Shown here one piece after another: positions 22,301 through 33,702 of a DNA stretch of 64,000 nucleotides (position 1 is the stretch's first letter; each line of letters starts with the position of its first letter). The stretch comes from Rhizopus sp. PT2906 (taxonomy: Eukaryota > Mucoromycota > Mucoromycetes > Mucorales > Rhizopodaceae). The stretch is taken from positions 1 through 64,000 of the forward strand of contig JAMYHX010000124.1 in assembly GCA_025529335.1 (NCBI GenBank), written 5' to 3'. The translations under genes were made by a program, and so were the position numbers. Below the pieces are notes generated by a model. That model was not told the DNA's origin, made no database searches, and was given only the letters and a program-made list of their open reading frames with translations.

Positions 22301-25300
22301 TTCAATTTAGATACACGCGAGATGCAAATAAAGCTGCTGCAAGATAGAAAGATGAATATTGACATTCAAATCAGAAAGCACCAAGCCCGGTTACATACAA
22401 ATGAGATGAAGAAGAGACAGCCTGGTGCCGATGAAAAGGCGCTTGATGAGCTGGTAAGATAACAGAATGACAATTGCTGATAAGTAGACGACTAAATTTC
22501 CCTTCATTCATGTAGTCTGATCAAATAGTTGAAAAGACAAGAGTTTTATATGAGAAACGAGAACTACTTCAACGATATATCAGGGATATCTCTACACAAA
22601 TGATGCCTGGTGTTGACCATAGCAAGACCACAAATGGATACTCCAATTTATCTGTATTTGCAGAAGATTACTTGAAACAATGGGAAGAGCACTTGGGATA
22701 CTTTAAGGTTCGTTGTATTGCTCACAACCCTCAAATCCTTTGGAACAACTCTGTCCGAAACATCGTCTATCACGCTCTCGATCTTCGAGAACACCGAAGG
22801 GCTCTCACATACTATACAACCTCGCGTACTGTCAAATTTTTGAGAGACTTGATTGACGCTCACTACACACAACAGATCCGTCATAGCGACCATTTTGTAC
22901 TAGATAATGATGATGGTGGGCTTGACTCATCCATGGTACATGACCTGATTACAAAACTCTTGTCTGAGAAGGATACAAAACTCTATGCGCCTAATGAAAC
23001 AGAAGAAGAGGGAGAGCTTGAATTTGATCAGATAGATATGTCTAAAAGTGAAAATATTAATAACCCTGAGATGCAAGTGAAGAGTATACCTAGTGACTAT
23101 ATTATGAAGAGTAGCTACTTGATTGACCTGCTGAATCCGCAAATCAGCTTACAAAGTGATTGTGATCCTGACAACATTGTACTAGCAGCCAATGAACGAA
23201 TTCAAGTCAAAGGTTTCAACATTATAGATGAAAACGAACCTGATGTAGAAATGGAGTCTATCAAGCATAGAACTGTTGCCAGCTTAGATAATCTGCAATT
23301 CTTTGTAGCTAAAAAGGAGCAATTTGACAGTGTTGATCTCTTACTAGATAATCATTATGGAGCTAAAGAGAATGACCACTGGCTTGCATGGATACCTCCT
23401 GAGATGCTAGTGAGTTATGTGAAGACATCTGATCAATTCCAACGTATCGGAAGTCGCATCTCGGCTACCTTACAATATGATAAATACAATCCTCTTAGAC
23501 TCAGGACGACCTCAAGTGTGTTTTCACGTATTCATCCTTTTGAAGAACGATGTGATTCGGTTCAACTCAACTTTCCTCAGCTTCAGCTTACGGTTGACTC
23601 GTCTCAGTATAACGCAATATACCAGGTTGCTACCGATCTCTTGCTTTATAAAGAGCCTGCCAAACAAGAACGACTGGCTCGTCTTCGCGAAATCATGATG
23701 GCCGCTGATCGATCTAGCCTTGTTGAAACCACTGAAAAGATTGTAGATTTACAAAATCGAGTACGTCAGTTGACTTACGCGCGTGACCAGTATCGACAGA
23801 ATATTGCGCTTTTGGATAGTAAGCGAATGGAGGAATTCAAATCTATAAAGTTGGCACTATATGATACTCTAGAAGAGCTTTATCTGGGCATGGAAGCTAT
23901 TAAGCTTATGCAGAGTAATCAGCGAAAGGATTTCAATGAACCCAAGACAAATCTAAAGCTCGTCTGCTCAATGGAGAAAGTAATATGGGAACTGATATTG
24001 AACAACCAGGTTCCTCTCTGTGAATGTACATTAATTAACGCAAATTATATCTTTATCAACAAAGAGGATCACTCGGCTACCAACACATTCGAAGTTGATA
24101 TTGTTCAAGTGAAAAATACGTCTCCATCACCAGTGTTTGCAGATGTGCTCGGTCCATACTTTGATCCTCGAAAGCCATATGATTTCTCAAGACACAAGAT
24201 GCTACGATGTTATGTTGTAACTTTACCTCCTGTAGGCGGTATTCCTATTGTTCAGCATTTGGAAACGAATCTTCATCCTTTACGTGTTCAGATGACATAT
24301 AACTTTGGTAAAGCCTTGGCGTATTATCTCTTTCCACCAGAAAAACGACAAAAGCAACAACAGCAACAGCCTGAACAGTCTAGCACATTACCATCTACTT
24401 CTTCTGCACCTGCTATGGCAGGCAGTGACTCCAGCATTCAATATGAGATTCCTCAGTTGGCCGCCTCATCAATCACTCTACCAGTAACAGCAAATGATAA
24501 AGACACAGTGAAATCAGTGTCATCTTCCAAAAGTACAGAAAGTGCCCCAGCAGCAATATCAAATAGTGATGATCATGCTGCACCAACACGAGATGATAGC
24601 GAGTTGAGCATATCAGCAGAGAACATGGGCACCACAAGTAAACAATCCAAAAAGCAGAAAAAGCAACAATTGCAAAAGGAGACGAAATCCAAAGCATCAG
24701 ATGATCTTATGGTCATGAAAAAGCGTGCTTCAAGTAATCGTACATTTATTCTTGTTAAAATCCCAGGCACAAGACATTGCCTAAGTTATCAAGTAAGGTG
24801 TATAAAAAATAATTGGATTAACAAGGCTAATCTATGTTTCATTAGGGACCTAAAGAAAAAAATATTGAGGACTTGAGAGACTTTGCGTTTGAGCAGCCTA
24901 CTCTTGAATTCCGTAACCAAACATGGTCCTGGTTTGAGCTGATGTCAAACGTTAAGAGAGGTACTTTTTATGAAATAATATGTAAATGATATTGTTTTAA
25001 TTTATTTTTATATAGACTTTATGAAGGCTGCTTTACGACATAATAGTACTGCTTTACTAAGAGAGAAGCTATTACGGCGTCATCCTCGTGAATTCGGTAC
25101 CCACTCTGATATCTCAATTCAAAGCTCGTCTGTGAATGGATCAAAATACTTTGTGCCGCAGCCGACAAGAATAAAAGATGATGATGAAAATAAGAATCAT
25201 TTTGATAACTCGGGGGCATCATCAGATGAAGATGAAGAGGTCGATACCGTATCATTGCACTCGGGAAATTCCCACGAAATGTGGGAGACAGAAGCTTCTG

Positions 25301-25666
25301 AACCAAGACACACACATATTTGGTCAAGGTAATGTTGAGATGTGATTACTATTTTATATTCAAAAGCTAACTATTATAAATAGGCTGAAAAGGTCAAAAA
25401 AGTCATCTCCTAGTTCTAGCGATGCTAATGAGAAACGATCTACGTTGGATACCAATCGTCGTCTGTCTACTGAATCGCGTGATACAGTGTTCAAGAGCTC
25501 GTCAACACTCCTGACTCGTACATTATCAAATTCAACACAACGGGAAGATGAACAACTCATTGTAAAAGGCAAGCATCTACTTGGAAAATACTACAATGGA
25601 CCAACACAATGGACTAATACAAGGCTTAAAGGTAGATCAGCGTTTATATCAAATTTGAAAAAATAG
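16395..25666 (+). CDS. FMP27: FMP27/BLTP2 (Hobbit, SABRE) bridge-like lipid transfer protein
   Basis: Eight exons: 16395-19914, 19967-21327, 21381-22263, 22311-22453, 22516-24792, 24846-24960, 25016-25328, 25384-25666, giving 2,964 aa; all joins are GT/AG and in frame. An N-terminal membrane anchor (YQYVCIFLALYLLRQLL) is followed by a very long beta-rich body. The motif GFWDK, after which a Pfam domain of this family is named, is at residues 1436-1440; RGFRSDYIHFSISI and WTNTRLKGRSAF are further conserved blocks. Family members form rod-like lipid conduits at ER-plasma membrane contacts. Ser-rich and Lys-rich insertions occur near residues 2600-2700. Longer than yeast FMP27 (2,628 aa), within the fungal range. 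Its stop is 29 bp from the convergent gene at 25696. Confidence 0.93.
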
Positions 25667-25695
25667 ATTTTCCTCTCTCTTCTTTATTGTGTATA

Positions 25696-26757
25696 TTATT
25701 TCTTTAAATAAAACTTGGAACCAAGTCTCTTCTTTGGACGCGTCTGTAAGCTCGTTTCCTTTGTCTCCACTTTTTGACTACGTTTCTTTTTTAAAGCTAA
25801 TTTGATGGACCAAAAGGGTTGCAAGATAGAGTTGGATATAGCTTTATAAGTGGATGAGGATGACTTTTGGATGTCATTGCTGTTACCAACTTGAATTTTT
25901 TCACAGCAATAGTTATCAAATGCAATGGTGTCCCCAGAGGAGTGTGTATTTTCGAATAATTGTGAACTAGAGTGAGGTACGGAGTTTACCTTGTGTGTTG
26001 AGAAGGATGAGAGTGTAGCTGTGTCGGATAGGTTACAAGCCGAAAGATCACCGTTTAAATCGCTTGCTTGATAAAGCATTGATCCGTTCTCTTCCAGATA
26101 AACATCTGACCCGTGCTCTTCTCTAGTAGGTAACTCGTCATGTTGATGAAGGATATCGTCTTCTTCTTCTTCTTCGCTACTATCATCATTGACAGCTGTC
26201 TGATAGTGTTCGAATGACAATGATCTCTTTAACAAGCCATGTTCCTGACAGCGATTCCATTTACTATCTGCAATAGACGGCATCGTTTTACTGTAACAGC
26301 ATGATAATAATCGCCTCCTTGTTATGGATGATGATGATGGCGTAGGAGCAGAAGGTGATCTCATCAGCTTGACCTTTGTGGGTGTGAAAACCATACTTTC
26401 TACAGGCATCACTTGATATAAACTAGGTGAGATTGTACTATAGAACGTATCATTATCATCTCTTGACACAATATTTAGCATCTCTTGACGTGTCTGCAGG
26501 GACTGTTTCATTAAATGTAATCCTAGCGAATTCATTGTTTGAACAAGATGAGTGAGATCATGACCTTGTACTATAATTGATTGCCAAAATTGAGCACATT
26601 GAAGCATGTTCTGTGCGTCTGTCCATATCTGAGATAAGTAATTCGAGAACAAGACAAACAATAAATTCGGGCTGTTTAAACTGACAGTATTTAAAGAAGT
26701 CCAATCAGATTGTAATTTCTTATATTCAGTTTCAACTGTCATCCATTCTTCCATCAT
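25696..26757 (-). CDS. unrecognised 353-aa protein, Ser-rich and acidic
   Basis: Single open frame from ATG 26757 to stop 25696, no intron needed. The first ~110 residues are predicted mostly helical (EEWMTVETEYKKLQSDW, NMLQCAQFWQSIIVQGHDL); then come a basic Ser/Pro stretch (RSPSAPTPSSSSITRRR), an acidic run (SSEEEEEDD) and a Lys-rich C-terminus (LALKKKRSQK, RPKKRLGSKFYLKK). Length and composition suggest a real, largely disordered protein with a helical N-terminal module. No domain recognised. The gene converges tightly with FMP27, so the two transcripts probably overlap at their 3' ends. Confidence 0.6.
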   Translation of the reverse strand: MMEEWMTVETEYKKLQSDWTSLNTVSLNSPNLLFVLFSNYLSQIWTDAQNMLQCAQFWQSIIVQGHDLTHLVQTMNSLGLHLMKQSLQTRQEMLNIVSRDDNDTFYSTISPSLYQVMPVESMVFTPTKVKLMRSPSAPTPSSSSITRRRLLSCCYSKTMPSIADSKWNRCQEHGLLKRSLSFEHYQTAVNDDSSEEEEEDDILHQHDELPTREEHGSDVYLEENGSMLYQASDLNGDLSACNLSDTATLSSFSTHKVNSVPHSSSQLFENTHSSGDTIAFDNYCCEKIQVGNSNDIQKSSSSTYKAISNSILQPFWSIKLALKKKRSQKVETKETSLQTRPKKRLGSKFYLKK

Positions 26758-27034
26758 TGAATCAATAATTTAAAGAAAGGGTACGAATTACAACAGCAAT
26801 GGTCAACATTTCCCTTTAAGAATGTGTTTATGCCATATTTGGGATACTATGAATTTTTGATCTCTAGAGTTGAGGACTGTTATTGTGTTGCAGTATCTTC
26901 ACTTGTATGTCGTACGTAACACATTCCAACTTTCAAGGGTTAAAGCCATTCTCAATCAATACAAAAAGTGGTTTGCAATTCTTGGCGAACCATCAAAGCT
27001 TTCCTCAAGAATTGAAATCGTATTTGAAATTTTT
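26758..27034. other. 5' flank with short open frames
   Basis: Contains an in-frame stretch (26883-27074, LKPFSINTKSGLQFLANH...) that may be eroded coding sequence. No family recognised. Confidence 0.3.
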
Positions 27035-27310
27035 AAAAAAGGGCCAATACTATATGCACCAGAAAATAGGTTAATGTTACGGGCGCTTCCTCGGGGCGCT
27101 ACCTGTGTCGTCACTATACAGCTTCACATTACCAATACCTCTACCTAACCTAATGCTGCTCAGTTCACTCCTTGATATAAAATACGATGTCATCATAATT
27201 ACACGTGTTCTTGCATCTTTGTTTAGACTGACAACATAAAATTAGAATAAATAGCAACATTTCTTTTTATCTCTTTCTTCTTGAAACTTTATAAAAGTCG
27301 CATTCTACAT
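27035..27310 (-). mobile_element. MITE, family 1, copy D (truncated)
   Basis: Minus-strand match to the 3' two-thirds of family 1: AAGAAGAAAGAGATAAA, TTATGTTGTCAG, a CACGTGT block, AGGTTAGGTAGAGG, AACATTAACC and the terminal TTTTCTGGTGCATATAGT. The end containing AGACTAATACTACAGG is missing. Confidence 0.65.
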
Positions 27311-27315
27311 CAAGG

Positions 27316-28020
27316 AATATGGAAAGATGTCTGTTCTCTGAACAAGTTTAGCTTGACGCTGTACATTGAAAAGGTTTGTTGACGACATCAAATACAGATG
27401 GAATTAGCAAAATCGTAGCTAAGAATCAGTTTACTATTGACCTGGTTACCGCCTCGCTTCTGAGCGTTCCTCCAGGCGCCTACAAGATTGGTGACAATAT
27501 GTTTATTGATGGTACAGAGTGTGACATTCTTTTATATCTCATTCAACAGATGTTGCCAACTTACCTCCTGTAATAATGGAAATACAACACACAGTGACAC
27601 GTGAGCTTATATGCCGAGCCGTTCAGTACTGCCTGAATGTGTACAAGCGCCTTCATGTTTTACCCATTCTATTTATCGTCTGTATCTCAAAACAGAACCC
27701 AAAACTCTGAGAGACCACTTCAAGCCTGTCCAAAACAAGCCTTACCTCTTAGAAATACCTTGCTGACACTTCGCAACCAGTTGCTTCATGCTGTCCAAAC
27801 AGAGCATCGACAATCACGATACCAAGGCATTGGATCCTTTGGTTGCCTTTGCTCATTTTTTAATTTCTTGTCAGCAAAGAATAATCAGTATTGATCGATG
27901 GGACGATCTAACCGTCACAAAACTGTACTTGGTCGCTATGGAAATGGTCAAAAATGATAGCAAGACAGAGAATGACAAAGTGGAAGCCTTACAAACGATT
28001 TGTCAAGCAACACAAAAGTA
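27316..28020 (+). pseudogene. Rpn/PDDEXK_2-type nuclease (transposase-like) relic
   Basis: Three frame segments: about 27376-27550 (KIGDNMFIDGTECDILLYL), about 27551-27695 (LPPVIMEIQHTVTREL, VYKRLHVLPILFIV) and about 27690-28020 (FKPVQNKPYLLEIPC-stop-HFATSCFMLSKQ, LDPLVAFAHFL). Asp in ECD followed by Glu-x-Gln in MEIQ is the motif pattern of Rpn-like PD-(D/E)XK proteins, known in bacteria as recombination-promoting nucleases and in Mucorales, to my memory, as repeated hypothetical genes. Two frameshifts and an in-frame TGA (probably from a Trp codon) inactivate it. It abuts MITE copy D. Confidence 0.65.
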
Positions 28021-28542
28021 ATTTGAGAAAATAATGACGATCGTTTTCGACAACCCCAGCCAAGCGCGTAGATACACGCAGATGCAGGGCGATACTATAG
28101 CGCGAGTCTTAAAAGGAAGTGCGACACAATGGAACAAGGATCAAACAATGCACCATCAGAAGTAACAATACCAATGGTGCTTCCTAAAGACTTTGACGGC
28201 ACTTCTACTAGATCTATAAATTCCAAATACAAAAATCTGATTGCATTTATCGATGCTTGGAAGCAGAATAACAAAGGTCGAATGAATTGGCCTGCTTGTT
28301 AGGAAGGAGGAAAGAAGAAGGGCCTGTTCAGTGAGCACTCGAATAGCCAAAGTTTGAAGAATAAAAGACCCTAGTTGGAGAAACGGAGGCTGAGGGTGTG
28401 GCTATAGGCTTTAGGGCCGCGCTTTTATTGTCATAATTATATAAAAAATAAAATTTCTGTAATCTAGTCTGATCGCACTACGGCGAGATGCTGTGATGAA
28501 TAGTCCTGAATTGGTACCAAGTATTTTAACACCAGGTTGGGA
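28021..28542. other. relic-rich stretch
   Basis: A 57-codon frame at 28129-28302 (begins MEQGSNNAPSEVTIP, contains KNLIAFIDAWKQNN) looks like the N-terminus of a decayed repeated gene. Nothing else recognised. Confidence 0.3.
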
Positions 28543-29060
28543 TCATACTCCGCTGGGTCTCTCCTGAATTCTCTGAAAACACCAATTTGCCCAGTTTTTC
28601 CAATAGCGATTGTAGGCGCTGTTGGTTGATTTGCGAATAGCTTGAGCTAGAGGCTTTCCTGTAGATTCGTCCACCCATTCTTTCTCCTGATGCTTTCGGA
28701 TAACTGCCATGCGGTTACTGATAAACTCTTCTTCAAGGTGAAAACTAGGGGCTCCGCCTTGTTGCACTTCAACACCATCGACCACCAAAATTGTGTTGGC
28801 CATGTTGGGGTCACCATCACACAATTTTTGTACTTGATTTTGATTGATTTTCAATATCTGTGGTATCAGTTTCCAATGTGAGTTTAGGAAGAGACCCTTC
28901 CTGGGTCATGCTTGCTGGAAAGCATCTGTTCTTTCTGCTCTGGGATCGTTATTCCATGACCAGTACCTCTTCAACTTGTTGTTGATGTTGTCGGCAAACA
29001 CATCTATCCTGAGACTGACATTCTACTTCTGTACAATTCGCTTGACAAACCAATGTGGTA
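28543..29060 (-). pseudogene. DIRS-type retroelement relic: RNase H tail and tyrosine-recombinase N-terminus
   Basis: On the minus strand, DVFADNINN...DPRAERTDAFQQA-stop-PRKG...HWKLIPQIL matches the end of a DIRS reverse transcriptase/RNase H polyprotein, where the TGA stands for an expected Trp. In the same frame follow a linker and STNSAYNRYWKNWANWC, the core-binding start of a tyrosine recombinase. The recombinase catalytic part (R...HxxR...Y) is absent because the frame ends at 28543. DIRS elements use a recombinase rather than a DDE integrase. Truncated and dead. Confidence 0.7.
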
Positions 29061-29525
29061 AGCTATAGTTGTGGAATTACAGCAATTTGCCAAAAGTAAA
29101 TGCAGGATCATCGGGATCCATTTCTTTCACCCTTTCTTCAACTTGAGTTTCACTCATGACTATCTCATTTGTCTTTATATAATGCTCTTCCATATTAATG
29201 CTAATTAGTTGAGGTGTCTGAATTGACTTGCAACGTCTGGTCTGACTTGATTTTTTCAAGTGTCTAAATACAAATTACCCTTTGTCTGAATTTAAAGTGC
29301 GAGTTTATGCTTTATTTTGGTGCCACGTTAAACGTGAGAAATCGTCATGCGTTGTAACGAATGAGAGAAATTTTATTAAATAATAATAATAAAACTGCTT
29401 TTGCTTGATGCAATAAAGAAAGATTGAATACTAATAATGATAATTTTACAAAAGTATATATACGTCATATAAATGCATATAATATAAAAAGAAAGGATGA
29501 TGTGTGTACAGGAGTGTATTGAAGC
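29061..29525. other. intergenic, no gene supported
   Basis: Short minus-strand ORF at 29077-29259 of no recognised family; near 29321 the palindrome-like CCACGTTAAACGTG resembles the motif at 30735 inside MITE copy B, perhaps a fragment of the same family. Confidence 0.35.
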
Positions 29526-29882
29526 TTAGACGCCACCACCACTTCGGCTGTGAGTTTAATCTTATTTAGTGGTCTGATATTCACACAAAAACACATCACT
29601 TACCTAACATCTCTTAAACCAATGCCATTGTTGCGTAGTCTCCAATCAGCTCGAATACGATCCAAATTAGCTGAATCAAACGAGGGCTCACCTGATGGAA
29701 CAAAGACAAGTGGGTGTGATACAGGTACGATTGAAGCAGCCTTAAGTCTTGAGAAAGTATAGACAGTTGCTGCAACAACTGTTACTGGTACTGCCCTACT
29801 TTAATATAAGTATATGCTTATAATCAACCCAACCTATTCTTTACCAATAAAGAGAACCTTTGGGTATAATTTGGTTAGGCAT
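29526..29882 (-). CDS. 83-aa single-pass membrane protein
   Basis: Three exons on the minus strand: 29845-29882, 29604-29795, 29526-29547 (introns 49 and 56 bp, GT/AG). The product starts MPNQIIPKGSLYW, has one hydrophobic segment (WAVPVTVVAATVYTF), then a soluble tail with FVPSGEPSFDSANLDRIRADWR and ends GLRDVSRSGGGV. Both splices are needed to read through stops and give a coherent protein, which supports it being real. Membrane location is predicted; function unknown. A small mitochondrial or ER protein is plausible. Confidence 0.65.
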
Positions 29883-30453
29883 TTTTGTATTAAAATAAAA
29901 AAGAAAAAAAAATAGAGAAAAAAGAAAAGAAGCCTGATTTTTATAGGAAATGCTCGTTCTACAAAAGTTGCATAAACAATATATGCGGAACAAAACGGTG
30001 GTCCCTAACCCAAGGACAGGATCTGTATTCAATTTAACCCTATTGGGCAACCATGGCTGTTTTCAATCTGTTGCTCTTCTATTCACATTGTGTTTTCTCA
30101 GCCATTGTAAAAAGGGATATGAATGATTCAAAGAGATTTAATGAATGTAAAGATCTTTTGTAGGCAGTGATCAAAGTTGAAAGGTTTTATAACAATCACC
30201 AGGTATGTTTACTTTGCACATAAAGAAAACATTAGTTTACCTTGAAGGGAAATTCATAGAAGATCTAAACAAGTAATTTCATTCTACATCGAATAAACTC
30301 TCTGGAGAATTAGAAGATGATCAGATAGAGTCAACAAGGAAGGATATATACTGTGATCTTCTTTAAAAATAATCTCACACTGCTTCACTATTTTAACAGC
30401 CCGCTCCAAAATGGGATCTTTAGATATAAAATACGGTAAAGGTGGACAAAAAA
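29883..30453. other. intergenic, no gene supported
   Basis: AT-rich, no recognisable coding sequence. Confidence 0.4.
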
Positions 30454-30842
30454 GGAAAGCACTACATGCACTAGAAAACTCATGACAAAGAGGCTAATGT
30501 TATGAGACCTAACTGTGACTCCATTTTACAATTTCACACTATCAGAGCTTCTACCTAAGCTAAGGTTGTGCAGTGAGATGTCCATAAATGTAAAATACAC
30601 GTGACTGAACTTGATTCTTTGTTGATAACACCTGACAACATAAAATAAAATACAACAAAGAAATAACAACATTTCTCTTTATCTCTTTCTTCCTGAAAGA
30701 AACAAACCAAGACGGTAGCTTCATGAAGCCACGTTTAACGTGGCGTTACATATTCAAAAGCTTTGTTGGGCGATATCATAGGTAATAGGTAGAGGTAGTG
30801 CCTGTAGTATTAGTCTAATTTCTGGTGCATGTAGCGTTTCCC
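30454..30842 (-). mobile_element. MITE, family 1, copy B (most complete)
   Basis: 389 bp bounded by inverted repeats: left GGAAAGCACTACATGCACTA and right TGCATGTAGCGTTTCCC, pairing over more than 20 bp. Contains the palindrome GCCACGTTTAACGTGGC near 30735 and a CACGTG near 30598. Same order of conserved blocks as copy A on the opposite strand. No ORF. Confidence 0.85.
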
Positions 30843-30879
30843 TTATAGAGAACATACGAGTGAAATATCAAGCGAACAG

Positions 30880-31415
30880 ATGAATCAAAGAAGAAAGTTA
30901 TCGTCCGTTGACAAGGTTGTCCGTCAAAAGAAAGGAAAAGTAGTAGACATGGTCTTTAAGTACGATAGTTACGATATTGGAGTTTATGAAACAAAAAAAT
31001 CGTCTAGAGAGTACAGTGATGAAGTGATCACTGATGAACAAAGTTCCCAAAATAATGAAGGGTATGCTCATTAAAATTTTAACGATAGCACCTACCAAGT
31101 TAAGACAGCTAGAGACTGTTGGGATAATTACTAGTGGTAAGTAACGTTCAGGAGTCTGTTTCTGATAGCTAAAAATCAATATTATAGGTTTGAAATCTGG
31201 AAGAGCTAAAGAAACGCACAAGAGAGTATGTCGAAGACGGCCATGTGTATTTGGAGATATGCAAGACAAAATATCGACGTACACCTTTGCCTGAACCTCT
31301 AGATCTGCCAGAAGAAGCAAAAAAAGATGGGCTGTCTAAAAGTGAATACAATGAAGATCTCTTGCCGGCTTCAGATCAGTCAAACACAAAATCGCCTGAT
31401 TTTGCTTTTGTTTAA
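30880..31415 (+). pseudogene. relic of a lineage-expanded PD-(D/E)XK-like protein
   Basis: Open frame 30880-31074 contains KVVDMVFKYDSYDIGVYETK, a D-x13-E-x-K spacing like a PD-(D/E)XK core. Another frame at about 31060-31140 gives LRQLETVGIITSG, and after a GTAAGT...TATAG gap a third frame (about 31194-31415) stays open for over 70 codons (YVEDGHVYLEICKTKYRRTPLPEPLDL) to a TAA. The parts look like pieces of one protein with frameshifts. No function known. Confidence 0.45.
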
Positions 31416-31689
31416 ACATGATATTTTTATTGATGGCCCAAATGAGCGCAAAAATAAAATAATATAACAAACGTCGTTCAATCCGTTTGGAAGTAAATGC
31501 TAAGAAAAAACCCCTTATGGATACAAGGATAGAAAAGTAAAAAGAAATTAATGAGTAGGATTATCGATATAAAGCTAAAGGAATTGATTTAACAATACAA
31601 GAAGCTTTTGACCGTGGGGATGCTTAGTAGAGATCAATTTGTTGTGGTGTAGCTGATCTAATTCATATAGTATGGCGCATATAATCGGC
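31416..31689. other. intergenic, no gene supported
   Basis: AT-rich spacer between relics; nothing seen. Confidence 0.4.
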
Positions 31690-32490
31690 CATCGCTGAGG
31701 TCAGATAAGGGCTAGGTTTGGGGGAACCGAAGGACGTAAAGGAAGCATATTAAGAAGGGATGACGATGGATCGCGTATAGGTTTAGGCATAAACAGACGT
31801 CGGTGCATATCAAGGCAACTAATAGCGTGATTCTTAGGTAGCTGTTGCGTTGGGCGCTTGGGACATGGTCGAGGTTTGCCACCAGGAAGCCAGCCTAATC
31901 TCCAGCGTATGCAGCGACTGCGCTCTGCCTTAGACATGGGCAACCAGAGTTTAGGATCCAGAGGAGCCGATCAACGGCAGTTAGAAAGCAATTTAGAGTT
32001 TCGGCATCGTTGGCGGATTTCTAGATTCTGTTGAAAAAAGCGTCGTTTAGCAGCCTTGAGTGAGTGAGTGTCGGGTTCCTCAGTAGTAGACAGCATTGTT
32101 TTCCAAAGCGATGTACGAAAGAGAAAGCGTGTACCACTGGCTTCCTCTGGTATTGCGGATATAAGGTAATAGACAAACAGTGCATCTTCTAGCAAGTATA
32201 AAGAGCAAAAGAGGAACTGTGCCTGTAGCATACTGGCTCGTTCCAACAGAGGGGCAACTTGGACATGTGGAGCATGACCTTATGGACGTTTTGCCTCGAG
32301 CATCGTAGGTTTTCTTGATGCAATTACTTTAGGCTTCCTCTAGAGCGTGAAGTTGAGAGACTGTGAGGCGATTGATGGCTTGGCCGTACTCAAGCTGAGA
32401 TCGAACGATGTGAGCGTAAAACCTGATGAAAAGAAGATTGGAGAAACCGGAAGGATTCACGCCAACAGATAACAGCATGTTCATCGCTGC
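31690..32490 (-). pseudogene. LINE reverse-transcriptase C-terminal relic 1
   Basis: Minus-strand frames give, in order, SVGVNPSGFSNLL, HIVRSQLEYGQAI, ERASMLQAQFLFCSLYL and SKAERSRCIRWRLGWLPGGKPRPCP...NHAISCLDMHRRLF. This is the region downstream of the reverse-transcriptase fingers in a non-LTR element of this lineage. Several stops and frame changes. The first two blocks recur on the opposite strand at 40320-40520. Confidence 0.7.
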
Positions 32491-32715
32491 AAGAGATACT
32501 CTTTTTTATTAAAGTACGGCACTTTTTTTTTTGAAAATTAGGCGTCATCTTTTTCCTGACTAAAGCGACACTTTAATTCTTTTTAGTGCGACATCATTTT
32601 GATAAAAAGTGGATATTGAGATATTTTCAAAAACGGACATTCTAAATGAACGATGTTTGGCGTAACAGAAATTAAAGGACTTCTTTTTATGAGATCACAC
32701 GACCTCACAACAGAC
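32491..32715. other. possible short inverted-repeat sequence
   Basis: Contains GTGCGACATCATTTTG and AAGCGACACTTTAATTC with T runs; vaguely similar in style to the hairpin MITE family but not alignable by eye. No gene. Confidence 0.25.
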
Positions 32716-33702
32716 CTACTGAGCTGCAATCACCCGATCTTTCCCTGCAAGATCTTTCCATACTTGAATATTAGTCAGTTGATTGTTCTTGAGTGTCCTG
32801 GTCAATGGTTCAACTTGATGGCTTCCTCCGATTTCCATCAACACCTTGGGCACATCAGCCGCAAACGCTTGACAATGCTCTTTATATATCTCTATAATCC
32901 TTTTATGCACCATTGTACCTTGGTCGTCAGCAACAAGTGCCCTCATATCCTCCCAATTCTTCACATCAGGATCCAAGCTTTCATATTCATCTTGCGTAAC
33001 GTACGGTGGGTTTGACACAATCATATGAACTTTATCAGACGGTGAATAATCAAATACGTCTCCTTGTTGGAATCGAACAGGATTTTTTAATTTACGCTGA
33101 TGTACCTTCAAGTTATGATTAGCAAGCTCAATTGCTTTCTCTGATATATCTAATCCAATGATCTCAACAGAGTCCTTAGGTAATCGGCTAGAAAGTGCAA
33201 GAGCAATACATCCTGTTCCTGTGCATATATCAAGTATCCTCATCTTTTCTCCTTTTTTAACCAAATGTGGATAAAGTAACCGAATAGTTTTATCTGTCCA
33301 TTCTTCTGTTTCCCATCTATTTAAGGTTACTACTTTTTCCTCTTCTCTTTGTTTGTAAATAATGGACAGTACCTAGGAATAAGCACCGGTGGTCTCGTGA
33401 CAATATCTAGTTCACAAAAGGGCTGAGTCCCTAAGCTATGTTAGTAAAAAAAAAACCAAGTGTAGATTGTCTATCCTACCAAGGATATATTGTAAAGGTT
33501 TATGATCTGATACCCGTTGTTTAATCAAGTCTTCCAAATGCTTTTCTTCTCGAGATGTCAAAGGGTTGCTCCTGACGGACATTCTTTTTCCACGACTGTC
33601 TTCAATCACTTTTTCTTTTAACCAAAATAAGTGTCTGCTTGCGAGATTGTAATCGCCATCACAGGCTACCAACAGTCGCTGAATCCATCTCGATTGATTC
33701 AT
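32716..33702 (-). CDS. MTQ1: HemK/PrmC-type release-factor glutamine N5-methyltransferase
   Basis: Exons 33480-33702, 33373-33430, 32716-33316 on the minus strand give 293 aa. The splice acceptor CTTAG at 33431 (not the TAG just before it) is the one that avoids a stop and yields ILGTQPFCELDIVTRPPVLIPRWETEEW, the conserved PrmC linker. AdoMet motif I is LDICTGTGCIAL near residue 123, and the catalytic NPPY is at residues 196-199. Family enzymes methylate the Gln of the GGQ motif in release factors; the Mtq1 branch is mitochondrial. An overt targeting peptide is not obvious, so mitochondrial rather than Mtq2-type assignment rests on the HemK-like N-terminal domain. It sits isolated among transposon relics. 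Confidence 0.88.
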
